Assembly: GCA_029168955.1 (NCBI GenBank)
Contig: JAPDOI010000020.1
Span: forward strand, 1,520,501-1,584,500
Length of the DNA stretch: 64,000 nucleotides
DNA from: Aplectana chamaeleonis
Taxonomy: Eukaryota > Nematoda > Chromadorea > Rhabditida > Cosmocercidae
Direction of reading: 5' to 3'
Of the stretch, positions 9,229-20,609 are shown one piece after another. Each line of letters begins with the position of its first letter. Position 1 is the stretch's first letter. The notes beneath the pieces are model-generated. The model saw nothing but the letters and a program-made list of their open reading frames with translations. It searched no databases and was not told where the DNA came from. The translations under genes were made by a program, and so were the position numbers.

Positions 9229-11595
9229 CATGCATGGACTATCTTTCCAGGTGAGCATATAGAGCAGACAAAATCAATCAGGTCAACATTATGCGTATTG
9301 TCATTTTCAAATGTCATATTTTTGTTACATGCACGGCTTATTCTCTCAAGTGAGCATAAACGGTATGCACAATCAATCGGGTGAGGAATGCGTGCCTCGG
9401 ACGCTTCATACTCGCTGTCACCTTAAGCCTTAGAGCCCCAAATCTGGCCACCATATTTTTTGGGACATCTTCTTGACATGCTTGGCCTATCACTAAGGTT
9501 TAGCGTTTAGGATATACAGGATGAATCAGGCTAGAAGCGCGCGTATCCGTTGATTTCCGCTTTTTGCCGCTGAATGCTTCAAGGCCCCCTATTATTAGCC
9601 ACTATATTCAACTCTCATAGTCTCGGCATGCATGGCTCATGCATTTTATGTGAGCATATATGAATGACGCAATCAATCAGGTGGGTTGTTTAGCTGAGAA
9701 GCTCTGATGCTGCCTATCAAGGTGGTGCGGCCTTGATTGACCCATTCTCCAATGCCGTTCACATGAGCATGCGGGGCTTACTCTTCCAACTGTGCATGTA
9801 GTATTGACACAATCAACCGGATCAGCGGATTGCATAGTGTGACGGTTTTTGGGTTCACAGTGTGCTCACTCACTACATGCATGTCTTACTCGAGGCAAGC
9901 GATTTTGTCGTTATGCATGGCTCACTCGGTGACCTAAGCATGCGTGCGTACACATAAGTTCGGGCTTTCTGTCTCACGCGGTTCTTCCTGTTACTTGTCA
10001 AGCGCTCGCCTTGAGTTATCACTGCGATACGATTCTGAAATCCTCGACATGAATGGCTTACTCTTTCTTCTGAGCGCATAACATTAACACAACCAATCTA
10101 CCAAACAGGACCGTTGCAAAGAATACGCAACAGTAGTCTTAGACACGTCGGGATGCATGGCTTACTCTTTCGACTGAGCATATAGCATTGACAAAATCAA
10201 TTGAGGGAACAGTATCTTCCCAACAATTGTGCAAGATTGTAGTCTCCGACCCGACACCTCGCATTCATGACTTACTCTCACGATTGAGCACATAGCACTA
10301 ACACAATCAATTGAGAAGGGTTGTGCAAGAGTGTAGTCTTCGCGTCGTCAAGAAACATGGCTTATTTTCTCAACAGAGGTTACGCTATTGGCATAATCAT
10401 TTGGGAAACGAGGCTGGCCGGGTTGAGAATCAAGGTTTCCGTTTATTAAAAGTAAAAGAAACTTGTCCGAAATCGCGACGCAAAGGCCGCGGCGCTCTCG
10501 TGACGGCTTTAGTTGCCTGTTCTTTCTATACTCACCAATCGCGTCGCAATAATCGATAACCATACCTTGTATGTATATAAGTGTATTGATCGTGATCATT
10601 TGCTAGCGTTTCGATCACCGGCGCAACTCAGTGCTACCGTAGCCACATGCGTCTCTATGGTCTACCATCGAAATCGTACCACGCCAAAATTGACACAGTT
10701 ACTGCTGAGTAATGGATACATCAAGGTGGTTGTATTGATTTATTGATTTTTTTCTCTGGATTTTAGTCAGTGTTTCTCTATGTTTTCTGCTTGCTGCTAG
10801 AAGTATGTATTTTGTGGGGAAGTTGAAATTGGATGCTATTTGATTTGGGTTTTCAAAAAAATCTGTATTCAAAGTCGTTTTTTTTAACTACTCAATTTTT
10901 GTTTTAATTTTTCTGATCTACATATGTAGTTTTATAGTTATAATTTATGTAAACATTCGGATTTATGCGATATTCTCGAAAAAAAAATCTTCAGATTTTG
11001 CATACTAAAGGTCAGCGTGCCTCACTTCCGAAGTAGGCTTATAGCTCTCACACAATCAATCATACCGACATTAGCATACAGTTTTTCTCATTATCGGGCT
11101 CATGGCAACCTTCAGTTCGCTATAGTTAGCCCACAGGACTTTTTATTTGTATAAGTGATTTTGTATGTTGAACATGCATGGCTTATTCTTCACCTAAGCA
11201 TACAGCATTGGTGCAACCAATCAGGTCAACATTTTCAAACTGCTACGTTCACCATGGTGTTCTCGACAATCTCGAGTTTGTCTAGATATATGATATTGTT
11301 TCTAAAGTTAGTTGACCTGTTGGTTATATGATGCTTTTCGTATTCTTGACATGCATGGCGCAGTCTCGAGTTGAGCATATAGCGTCAACGCAATCAATTA
11401 GGCCAACATACCTTATAGGCTTCACCCACAAACAGCTTAAAAACAACCCAATTTGTATACATAGATAACTTTTATCTTCAAAGTAAAGACAGTTAACTCT
11501 TTAATAGGAAGGGTAGTTGTTTTTCGTGTCTTTGGCATGCACGGCTCACTCTAGAGTCTTGGCATTTTGCCCTACCCAATCAATCGTATGGACGA
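9229..11595 (+). repeat. Cluster 1 of a conserved ~55-bp unit (about 13 copies, plus orientation)
   Basis: Units start near 9229, 9338, 9478, 9628, 9767, 10048, 10153, 10262, 10352, 11017, 11175, 11349 and 11535. Each begins CATGCATGGCTTACTC or close to it, then about 6 variable bases, then GAGCATATAGCATTGACA-like, and ends CACAATCAATCAGGTCAAC-like. The 50-120 bases between units are not conserved, and spacing varies from about 90 bp to more than 600 bp. The unit itself is therefore under some constraint or is a dispersed insertion, rather than a simple tandem satellite. All 13 point the same way. The same unit recurs at 38.6-40.1 kb. Function unknown. Confidence 0.75.
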
Positions 11596-11639
11596 AAAAG
11601 TATGTAGATTTTTACAAATGGCTGTATATGACAAACTCT

Positions 11640-12480
11640 TAGGCTCAAACCAATGACGAAATGGGAAATTTTTACAAGCGGTATATTTCCAACTTTTTTA
11701 ATCTTTCTTTCACCAAAATACACTCGTCTATGTACGTATGTATGTATGTGTTCCTTTGCGCGATTACGCGGAGGAAAGGGAGGGACAGCGAAAGTGTGGG
11801 GCAGAAGGAGACGCAGCATATGCATGCAGACGCACGCGATGAACGGAAACAAATCTATCTCCGAATCAGATGATATATACCTTATCGATTCAATGTTTTC
11901 TTCGAATATTGATTGTCGAAAAATGTCGAGTGTATGAATTTCTCGAATTTAATTTTTCGAAATTTTTGAATGAATGGATTCTACGACTTCTCCGTTTCGT
12001 AATTCCAGAATGAATAGAAAAATTCGGAAATTGATCTTCAAAAAATTTTTGATTGGAGGATTAATCTAGTTGATATGCTTTTAAAAGCGTGGAATGAATT
12101 AATAATCTAAAAAATGCGCTCTATCATCGATTCGAATAAATATTTTAAAATTTATTGCATGAGTTTATTGATTTTTAAAGAAAAAATTTCGGCTGTATTT
12201 GAACAATCATCACTTGAGAATTGTTGAATACTCAGAAAACCAAGGATCTAGATTCTGCGATTGAAGTGAATTGCCAAAAAAAGCTAATTTTTCAGTCTTC
12301 CGAATGAGGGAAATATTCGAGAAGCCGAATTTTATTCTTTTTTCAAAAGAATCTTTTATCTTGAAAAATCGAATATTTCAGTTCACCGTGCAAAACGAAT
12401 ATTCGAAGAATTTAATATTTCAGATTTTCGTATAAACCGAATATTCGAAAACTTCGAATCTAGTTTGAATTCGGATCAAA
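11640..12480. repeat. AT-rich degenerate repeat with ATTCGAA / TCGAATATTCG motifs
   Basis: Many copies of CGAATATTCGAA-type palindromes and ATTTTTCGAAATTT-like blocks occur from about 11895 onward. The same composition and motifs are found at 53780-54245 and 56580-57070, which supports one interspersed family. A short (GTAT)n run lies at 11730-11750. No gene. Confidence 0.5.
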
Positions 12481-13040
12481 GTATAAAGTGAACTTTTTTT
12501 CCTATTTTTCTGAACTTTTTAAGTTCTTTTTATTTTTTTAAATTTTCAGTAATCTGTTTAAATCATACTTTGTTTTCTCTTACCCCACTTCATACTATAT
12601 TTCAAGACGTCTCGAAAGTGTGAACTGTATACATAGGTCGAACCGCTTTGCCTGGAGGTAGGTAGGCTTCCCTCCTCTCCCGCCAGAAACATGCTTCCCT
12701 CTATCCTTCGAAAACCACTTTGTGCGAATAATGATGTTAATCTGCGAACCGCTATTCGTTTTTCTAGTCGATCTCATTTTTCACCTTAACCTGTTCACCC
12801 GAAGAAGATGAATTGACCGCCGGCCGTGTTCGAGAAGGGGAGTAGACTTCTCGCCGGTTATTCCTCAACTTTGCCTTAGGGCATGATGATACCTATGCAC
12901 ATAGTTGCCATGAGTGCGAGTAGAGTCCAAATTTGGAGATTCCTGAACAAGCTATGAGCTTGTGGGTTCCATGTCAAGTTAAACCCTAGATGCGATACAC
13001 CGTACAAAGTTATACACGAGGAGGGCCTTCTGGTCCCGCA
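12481..13040. other. Unassigned sequence, no gene or known repeat seen
   Basis: Neither a recognisable open frame with splice sites nor a repeat shared with the rest of the window was found. Confidence 0.3.
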
Positions 13041-13207
13041 GCGATTGGTGGGAGTTTCACAAGTGAACTACTATAAGTCAGCTTGGCCTTTCGGGATAAA
13101 ATGTACTTTCCCGAAACATTTTCTGGACGTGAGGTCCGAATATGCCTTTCTCAGCTGCCTAAGAACACTATGAAAAAAGTTAAATAGTTAGGTCCCTGAC
13201 AAGTTTA

Positions 13208-13480
13208 AGATTTGCCATCGGCACAAAATTCTCACGGGAGTCTAGTAGTTTCTCTTGCCAGAGTTCTCCATGTTTAGGCCCAGATGTCGTGATATCTTCA
13301 TCACCGGTGAGCCTGTTTCCCTAATCCCTAGTCTCTTCAGCTTGAGCCGCTCACCTCCAGAGAAAGACGGTGTGTAAATGAAAACACACCGCTCTCAATT
13401 TCGTTAATACCCTACCCTTTATCAATTGGTTCTCATCAATTTTAAATTTTCCGTGAAAATTTTGTGCCGATGGCAATTTA
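13208..13480. mobile_element. MITE with TTGCCATCGGCACAAAATT inverted ends
   Basis: TTGCCATCGGCACAAAATTC at the left is repeated in inverse at 13452-13476 (complement TTGCCATCGGCACAAAATTT). The arms extend through CTCACGG / TTCACGG, about 30 bp per arm. Non-coding interior of about 215 bp. Confidence 0.65.
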
Positions 13481-13530
13481 TAATCGTCTAAGTCCCTGTC
13501 TTGCTTCCTTGAGAAGAAGAATATCTAATT

Positions 13531-13670
13531 CTCACCCGCGGCTGGCATGGCAGTCGTGTGCGCCGGCCCGCTGCTAATCGATTCAGGCCGAAAGAAGAGC
13601 GCAGCTGATCAGCTTATCACACCACCAGCCGCCGGTGAAATTTAAACCGCCCGCGCCAGCCGCGGGTGAG
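13531..13670. mobile_element. Short GC-rich MITE, CTCACCCGCGGCTGGC ends
   Basis: CTCACCCGCGGCTGGCATGG at the left and GCCAGCCGCGGGTGAG at the right are inverted copies of at least 16 bp. The element is about 140 bp and sits in AT-rich DNA, from which it stands out by GC content. Possible imperfect target duplication TCTAATT / TCTAAAT. Confidence 0.65.
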
Positions 13671-14095
13671 CTCTAAATTATTTAAAATTTTTATTTTCAT
13701 GAGGAAGCAAGCCACGAACCTATGCAACTGTAGGCGTTTTTGGAAGACTCGTGGCAAGGTAAGGACGCCTAGCCAATAGGGAATTTTTAGGGTGTTTCAA
13801 TTTTCTTTGGATTTTGCTCAAAACGTGTAGTTATGTAAGGGCAGTCTAGGGTGCTGAACACGAATCTGGAACCTGCATGTTGAAATTCTGAGGTTTACTG
13901 TGGGTTACGGTCGGTGTCATGTCATTTAGGAGGCAAAACCTACCCTAATAAATCGAAAACCGACAAATGAACATCAAATTCGTATTCAGCTCCCTGAATA
14001 ACCCCGCATAGAAATTTTCAGTCGAATCTGAAATTTTGACCAAATTACAGTAGTCTACCGTAATCCCTCTGCCTCACCGGGACCAAATCTTGCCT

Positions 14096-14690
14096 AAAGT
14101 CTTTATCCAAGGTGAAGTCTACCTTTTTCCTACTGGAGCCCCCGTCGTCACTAACTGAATATGTGGATCGCGGGCAGGCTGGCCGGATATGTTGTGTCAA
14201 TCGTCGCTGATGTATGCATTGACTGCGAGTGCTTGAAGCTTGTCTGCCTGCCTGGTCCAGCCTGCCTGAGGCTATCGTCTGGTCCACATCTACCTACATA
14301 CACTCTGGCTTGGCTTGGCTTCAGCTGTCTGTTTGTTGATGTTAGGGGTAGATGGTTACGACCTCATTATTCTCCCTAATCACCACCCTCAGGGCTTGGC
14401 AACTGGGCTGTTTTTTGAACTCTTCGCGGAAGGAATCGAATTTTTCTTAAGAAAAAAAGTATTTTCTGGACTAGATATAGTGTACTTGAGGAAAATGTAT
14501 ATTGCTGATATGATTTTTTTCTTGAAAATTAGAAAACTTTTTCATCATGCTTGTGCAAAAAGTTATGTATAATATGTATTCCATGAATAAGAATTAGTCT
14601 AAAATAATGTGGTTTTTTTTGAAACTTTTGAAAATGAGAGTTCCGAATTTATTCTGCATTTTCAACAAATCTCAAATATGTCCATGTAAG
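14096..14690. other. Unassigned sequence, no supportable gene
   Basis: Contains modest open frames (for example 14161-14379 on plus) without start context, splice sites or recognisable motifs. No repeat family identified. Confidence 0.3.
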
Positions 14691-14691
14691 G

Positions 14692-14919
14692 TCTGTCCGA
14701 ACTGGACTGTCCGCCCATGTAGTCAGCGTGCGTGTCGAGCGATCGCCGCGACGGCATTTTTTCCGGACGGGTCTCACTACGGCTGTAAACGGCTGACTGG
14801 ATTAATATCTATTTTTGTCTAATGATCTTGCTAATCGATTTAAAAGTCCCCAAAATGTCTTCGTCACGGCCGCTCGACATGCGCGCCGACTACGTGGGCG
14901 GACAGTCTTATTTGGACGC
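14692..14919. mobile_element. Palindromic MITE, GACTGTCCGCCCA family, copy 1
   Basis: Left GTCCGAACTGGACTGTCCGC and right end (complement GTCCAAATAAGACTGTCCGC) are inverted, continuing through CCATGTAGTCAGCG and GTCGAGCG for about 60 bp per arm. A second copy lies at 63506-63705. Non-coding. Confidence 0.7.
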
Positions 14920-15730
14920 AATTTAGCTGCCTGATGTCGACTTTGTACCTAAAAAACATAGATGGAAGCCAATTTTTATCATCCCGATGAATCATGCCCA
15001 TTTTGTGATTGACACTGTCAAAATTTGAAATTAAATTCAATGATGTTGCATTTTTTAAAGGCTCAGCAGTCCATGAACAGATTGAGATTCTTATCAATTT
15101 TTGCTGTTTTCTAAATTTGAAAAAAAAACAGAAACAAAGTCAAGAAAGTTTAGAGAAATAAAAACTCTTCAAGAATTCGTTGGAAAATAAAACAATGATT
15201 TGAAATATTTTTCGCTACCTATTTTCGGTCTGGCGCCATTCCAATTTTGTGAAAAAATCGAGTTTTTCCAGGAAATTTCTGTTTCGATTTCTAAAAATTT
15301 TTCGTATTTCTAGCACTGCGAATAAGTATTGTTTAATTTTTTTTTGAAAGAAAAATCTTCAGAATGTTGCTTGTGTGGGAAAGAAATTTCCCAAGAATTT
15401 TGTTGAAGTTGTAAAATTGTGGAAGCAATTCACTGCTCATTACGGGCATGTTTTCAATCGAAATTCAGTAAGAAATTCTCGAATCGAACAGCTTTGAAAG
15501 GCTAGAAAAATCCAGGAAAGAGGACTCTATTGGTGAGGTAGTTTTATTCTAAGAAAAATCCAAGTTCGTTTCGCTCGTCGAAGCAGACGTTTTCTCAAAA
15601 ACTTGTTGGAGAATGCAGATTTTGCTTCGGAAATTCCTATTCGCTGCTGAACTTGAGCATTGCGTCGCTCCGAAGTTGAAGAAAAAAGGAGACATCCTCT
15701 AACTAAAATTGTGATAATGCTAATTTTCAT
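14920..15730. other. AT-rich unassigned sequence
   Basis: Low-complexity AT-rich DNA with poly-A/T runs. No repeat recognised and no plausible gene. Confidence 0.3.
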
Positions 15731-15739
15731 GCGATTTAT

Positions 15740-15930
15740 TCATTAATATATATATATTTATTTATTTAATTATATATTTATTCATTCATTTATTCTTTTT
15801 ATTTATTTATTTATTTATATATTTATTTATTTTTATTTATTTATATATTTATTTATTTCTATTTATTTATATATTTATTCGTGTATTTATTTAACTGTTT
15901 ATTTATTTATTTATTATAAATGAATATTTA
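15740..15930. repeat. (TTTA)n microsatellite
   Basis: Long imperfect run of TTTA/TATA tetranucleotides (ATTTATTTATTTAT and TATATATTTATT variants) over about 190 bp. Confidence 0.9.
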
Positions 15931-15934
15931 TATT

Positions 15935-15995
15935 CATTAGGCTGACTTATAATTGATAAGATATCACACTGTTGAACTGCTGTTGACAACTAAAA
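15935..15995. repeat. Left of two direct repeats flanking the satellite
   Basis: GGCTGACTTATAATTGATAA followed by CTGTTGACAACT resembles GGCTGATTTATGAGATGTCA followed by CTGTCGACAACT at about 17737-17790. The two copies face the same way on either side of the 1.5-kb array. Confidence 0.5.
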
Positions 15996-16084
15996 TTGCC
16001 TAGGATATGCCATCCATCAAATGTTGTCATCTAAATAGCTGTGAAGGGCGTGACTGCCGCAAAACACCTTCCCGTTAGTGCTAT

Positions 16085-17540
16085 AAAAATGTTCAAAACA
16101 AGTTACTTGTAACATATCTTTGCCAGTTTAAACTACTTACGTCTTATCTTGGGCCATGTAAGCTACATGTAACATATCGAAGTAACGCTGCTGACGGCAT
16201 CCCGTCGATATGTTACATATAATTTAAATGGCCAGAGATAAGTCGCAAGTACTTTCATAGGCTTAGATATTTTACAAGTAAATTGTTTCCGGCTTTTTAT
16301 GTTACAAGTAACTTGTTTGCATTCTTCTGAGATCCCACCGATATGTTACATGTAACTTGAATGATGTGAGATGAGTTACAAGTAACTTACATAGGATGAG
16401 ATATGTTATAAGTAATTGGTTTTGAGCCTCAACTGTAACGAGTACCTTGTTTTCATTTTTCTGAGATCTCGGCGATACTTTATATGTAATATGAATAGCC
16501 TGAGACAAGTCGTAAGTAACTTGAGTCGTCATAGGTATGTTACAAGCAACTTGTTTTCGGCCTTTAATGTTACAAGTAACTTGTTTTCATTCTTCTGAGA
16601 TCCCGTCTCTATATGTTATGTGGAACTCGAGTGGCCTGAGATAAGTCGCAAGTAACTTGAATCGGCATATATGTGTTACATGCATCTTGTTCTCGCCCTT
16701 TTATGTTACCAGTAACTTGTTTTCATTTTTCTGAAATTTCGTCGATACGTTATGTGTAATATGAACAGCCTGGGATAAGTTGCAAGTAACTTACATAGGC
16801 TTGGATATGTTACAAGTAACTTGTTTTCGGCCTTTTGTGTTACCTGTAACTTGCTTTCATTTTTCTGGAGGCCCGTCGATATGTTATACGTAACTTGAAT
16901 GGCGTGAGATGAGTCGCAAGTAACTTACATAGGCCTAGATATGTTAAAAGTTGATTGTTTTCGGCCTTTTATGTTACCAGTAACTTGTTTTCATTTTTCT
17001 GAGATCCCTTATATATATGTTATATGTAACTCGAGTGACCTGAGGTAAGTCGCATGTAATTTACATCGGCATATATACGTTACAAGCAACTTGTTTTCGG
17101 CTTTTCGTGCTGCAAGTAACTTGCTTTCATGTCTCTGAGACCTCGAATATATGTTATATGCAACTTGAATGGTCTGAGATAAGTCGCAAGTAACTTGAAT
17201 CGGCATAGATACGTTACAAGCAACTTGTTTACGGCCTTTTATGATACTAGTAACTTGTTTTCATTTTTCTGAGATCCCGTCTATATTTTATATGCAACTT
17301 GAATGACCAGAGATAAGTCGCAAGTAACTTACGGAGGCTTAGGTACGTTGCAAGTAACTTGTTTCGGGCCTTTAATTTTACGAGTATCTTGTTTGAATTT
17401 TTGTGAGACCCCGGCGTTATGTTATGTGTAACTTGAATGGCTTGAGATAAGTCGCAAGTAACTTACATATGCTTAGATATGTTACAAGTAGCTTGTTTCG
17501 CCTTTTTATTTTACAAGTAACTTGTTTTTATTTCTCTGAG
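16085..17540. repeat. ~135-bp tandem satellite built from CAAGTAACTTG palindromes
   Basis: The marker GATAAGTCGCAAGTAACTT or a close variant recurs near 16370, 16504, 16640, 16775, 16911, 17045, 17179, 17313 and 17448, a period of 134-136 bp, giving about ten units. Each unit also holds two TTACAAGTAACTTG-like motifs and one ATGTAACTTGAATGG, so the core CAAGT-A-ACTTG (a perfect 5-bp inverted repeat around one base) occurs about four times per unit. The first ~105 bp (16090-16195) are in the opposite orientation, so the array starts head to head with itself. Units are about 80-90% alike by eye. Confidence 0.9.
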
Positions 17541-18527
17541 CAGATTATCTGAGTATCGATAACTGATACTTTTGACTGCTATCCCTTGGCTCTCAACAGG
17601 CGATTCGTTTACTTTGAGAGGTACCGTATAGTCGTATTTTGATAGGATTTGCTTTGCATGAGGTGGCTATGTAGGTGAGATCTGGGGCGACAGGCAGGTG
17701 TTCCGCGGCAGTCGAGTCCCTTTCAAGCAGCCAACAGGAGGCTGATTTATGAGATGTCATCCTATTGACCTGCTGTCGACAACTGAGCTATTTTTTCAAT
17801 CTAGATTGGCAGAGAAGCGTGAAACTTTCCCAACTCAACTATATTAAATGACGGGTTATTCAAGGCTTGATTTTTGGGTGTCAATGAGCTGATCCAGCTG
17901 CCACCTCCAGCTATTACAACATGATGTACGGGAGAATGAGTTGGGGTTTGGGCTGGAGGGGAATTCATCAACATGTCTTGTCGTTTGCAGCCGGCTGCCA
18001 AGCCCTCAGGGTTGTCTGCGTACGTGCGTGTTTCTCTTTCGAATCAGCCGCCACAGGTGCCAGGCTGGATCCTGTTCCCTCAGTAACATTATCATAGTCT
18101 AGATTCCGACCGACTTACCTCGTCTCGAGGTCTTCTTTTTTTCCTAAAACAACCCCGATTTTATTTCCGACGCCCCCGAATTCAACGTCGAGTGCAGGAG
18201 TCGATGGTGTATTTCCTTTTGCTGATTTTCGCTGACTATTACTATTCGAATGATGATGAGGTAACCCTACCCGCCTTGGACAATGAACGATCGGTCAGCA
18301 AGACTGTCGAATGATCGGTCAGGGAAGATATCACTCGGATCGCAGCACTATACCGAGACTCGACGGCAGATACTCAGCGCTCAGGCGCTTACGGTAAGTA
18401 TAAACTCTTCTGATTTCGAGCTACTTTTTCGTAGGGCTTGCTGAGCTCGTCTGTTATACTCGAGAAAATATTTTCGTTTGTGTCGACACTCATGAAATAC
18501 CAGAATTGTTTAGTCTACTGTGCTACC
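17541..18527. other. Mostly unassigned; right flanking direct repeat and one small open frame
   Basis: The right copy of the satellite-flanking direct repeat is at 17737-17790. On plus, ATG at about 17971 opens a 37-codon frame with acceptor-like TTTGCAG before it and CAG/GTGCC inside it; on minus 17801-18001 is open. Neither is convincing enough to call a gene. Confidence 0.3.
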
Positions 18528-18583
18528 TTAGACGCCGTTTATACCTCCGCCGCCGAGTGGCCCGGCACCATGCATCTCTGTAA

Positions 18584-19215
18584 GGGGTCGTTTATACTCC
18601 CGCCGCCGAGTGGAGCGGCGGAGTACAATCTCTTAAGCTCTAGTTATAGACCGGCGGAATGAAAACGTCCCGCAATGACATTGCCGCCGCTTGCTGCGTG
18701 AATCAGGGACTCGTCTGCAATACTGCGTCTTTGACGGGCTTGACGCAATATCGCAGACTAAAAATTTCCGGCCGTTTCAATTGTCTTTTATCGATATTTT
18801 ACGCTTCTACCGCTTATTTATAGCTGAGAGTCACTAATAATTTATTCCTCTTGTCATAGCAGAGCTCCTTATGTCGTTTCGGTAACCTTCTAACGAGTTT
18901 GAGTCTAAAAAATAATCAGCTGATGGAATTTGGCAAACTTTCAATAGAGTAGGTCCCGCAACGATACGGTATATAGTGCCGCGGCTTGTATAACTGCTCG
19001 GTGCGAGCTTCCAGCGAGTTTTTCTCTGACAACTGTTCCTTTTCGCATGCCTCGGCACAGTTAAGGCGCACATAAGTGATAGTTGTCTTGCTATTTCCGC
19101 AGCTTTCCGCCGGTGTATAATTAGGGCCTTAGTATCGATCGTGCCGCGATGCGTAATCAATAGAACAGAAACGCACTGTGGCGCGTCGCTCGACGGCTGG
19201 AGTATAGACGACCCC
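18584..19215. mobile_element. Harbinger-like MITE nested in 18531-19683
   Basis: GGGGTCGTTTATACTCCCGC at the left and the complement GGGGTCGTCTATACTCCAGC at the right. TAA target duplication on both sides (18581-18583, 19216-19218). The interior includes TATCGATCGTGCCGC-like sequence, as in the other family members. Confidence 0.8.
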
Positions 19216-19250
19216 TAATAGTATTGATCACGCGGCACGGCACAATCGAT

Positions 19251-19519
19251 GAGGCTTGGTTTATAGTTCCACCGCCCAGCGCCGCGGCGAAGTGCATTTT
19301 CGTAATATCGATTGTGCCGTGATGCATTAAGAATATAAGGCCGGGGTCATACTTCCAGCGACGAGCGACGCGACGCAATGTTCACCATCGAAACGGGCCA
19401 AAAATCGAATTGCCTGATGTGCAGTGTCGCTGTCGCTCATTGCGGGAAGTATGATCCGGGCCTTATGGGATTGCACTTTGCTGCGCCGCTTCGTCGGCGG
19501 AAGTGTAAATCACCCTCGA
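19251..19519. mobile_element. Harbinger-like MITE, degraded, hosting another insertion
   Basis: Left end GAGGCTTGGTTTATAGTTCC and right end (complement GAGGGTGATTTACACTTCCG) are diverged inverted copies. The element at 19339-19462 is inserted in it. Target duplication not clear. Confidence 0.5.
19339..19462. mobile_element. Harbinger-like MITE, GGCCGGGGTCATACTTCC ends
   Basis: GGCCGGGGTCATACTTCC at the left matches in inverse GGAAGTATGATCCGGGCC at the right. Flanked by TAA on the left and TTA on the right. 124 bp, non-coding. Confidence 0.75.
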
Positions 19520-19686
19520 ATAGAGTAGGGACCGAATAGAGCGTCGCTGCTGAAACGCGCGGCCGCATGCAATCAAAGAGGATCAATATCAATCCTCCAC
19601 TGCATACTGCCGCGCCTTTCATGGGCCGTAAGATTGGATTAGACTTCGCCGCACCGCTCAGCTGCGGAAGTATCAACGACGCCTTA

Positions 19687-19804
19687 GCCCGTGTTCATGC
19701 TTCCCGCGAACAGCGACAGTGTATTTCGCGCATATCGATTTTTGCTCGATGATGATGGAAAACATTGCCTTGCGTCGCTCGTCGCTGGAAGTAATTTCCT
19801 GGCC
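19687..19804. mobile_element. Harbinger-like MITE abutting the nested set
   Basis: Begins GCCCGTGTTCATGCTTCCC directly after the TTA at 19684-19686 and ends with GGAAGTAATTTCCTGGCC. The ends are imperfect inverted copies. It seems to share its left TTA with the outer element 18531-19683. Confidence 0.55.
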
Positions 19805-20600
19805 TTTCATCGGGTATCAACCTAGCCGCAACAATAAACGCAGCGCGCAGGGGACATGCTATTCGAGAGAGAACAGACGCTAGGGGCATGTAAGAGTCTT
19901 TGGAATATGTGATCTTCGTTCGTTACTTTGCTGCTGCTGCTGCGAAGTATATCGCTTCCTTTTCTCTAACGCCACTGGTCGCGAAAGGGTGAAAAACTTG
20001 AGCTCTTGATCGAAATTATTTTTGTTTAATGTTTCAGATCATTTTGGCTGTTTTCTTTTCTCTTATTTCTTTTTTCATTTCGGTTTTTACTTGGATTCGA
20101 CGCTTTTCAAATGGTCACTTTTTAGAAAAATATTTTTGCACCATTTTTTTCTTAATTCTCTCTTAATTTTTTTCCTAATTAGTGGATAAGTCTTTTCAAA
20201 TAGCCGACGGTCAAAGCCTCTGATTTATTTAATTTCTCCCAAAAAAAGACTTTCATCAATGCCTGTACAAATGTTTTTTTTTCATTTTGTTCAATTAATA
20301 CAACTCGTCATATTCAACTGAAATAAATAATCGAAAATTTATCTAATTAAAATTATTTGGATAGTTGTTTAGATTTCGAATGGTTCTCAAGTGGGGCCAG
20401 ACTTCATATATAAGTTTTAGTAGATGATTACCCGAGAGTTGTGAACGCAAGGTAACCAAATAATCGAAAATCAGAATATTTTGATTACAATGTATATCGA
20501 ATATTTGAGAACCAAATAATTCCATTGCACGAACTATGTAGTTGAGTATTTGAATGTTCAAATTACTTAGATCTGAAGTCTAGAGCACCAGGCGAAGCGA
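19805..20600. other. AT-rich unassigned sequence
   Basis: No gene seen. GAATGGTTCTCAAGT near 20386 and TTGAGAACCAAAT near 20500 form a loose inverted pair that may mark a degraded element. Confidence 0.3.
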
Positions 20601-20609
20601 TACAAACAT

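Larger units (their letters stand above)
13045..14095. repeat. R1 copy b, fragmentary, with two MITE insertions
   Basis: R1 end sequence (GTCAGCTTGGCCTTTCGGGA, CGAATATGCCTTTCTCAGCT) occupies about 13050-13190. R1 interior (GGGTGCTGAACACGAATCTG-like, ACTGTGGGTTACGGTCGGTG-like, CCCCGCATAGAAATTTTCAG) occupies about 13790-14090. Between these lie the elements at 13208-13480 and 13531-13670. Confidence 0.6.
18531..19683. mobile_element. Harbinger-like MITE, outermost of a nested set
   Basis: Ends GACGCCGTTTATACCTCC (left) and GGAAGTATCAACGACGCC (right) are inverted, each flanked by TTA (18528-18530 and 19684-19686). A 3-bp TTA/TAA duplication with GC-rich ends is the habit of PIF/Harbinger elements. 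It contains three further elements with related ends. Non-coding. Confidence 0.72.

Noticed and set aside
9229..11595. A CRISPR-like reading of the 55-bp units with unrelated spacers.
   Set aside because: Spacing varies from about 90 bp to over 600 bp, units are too diverged from each other, no cas genes are near, and the DNA is eukaryotic.
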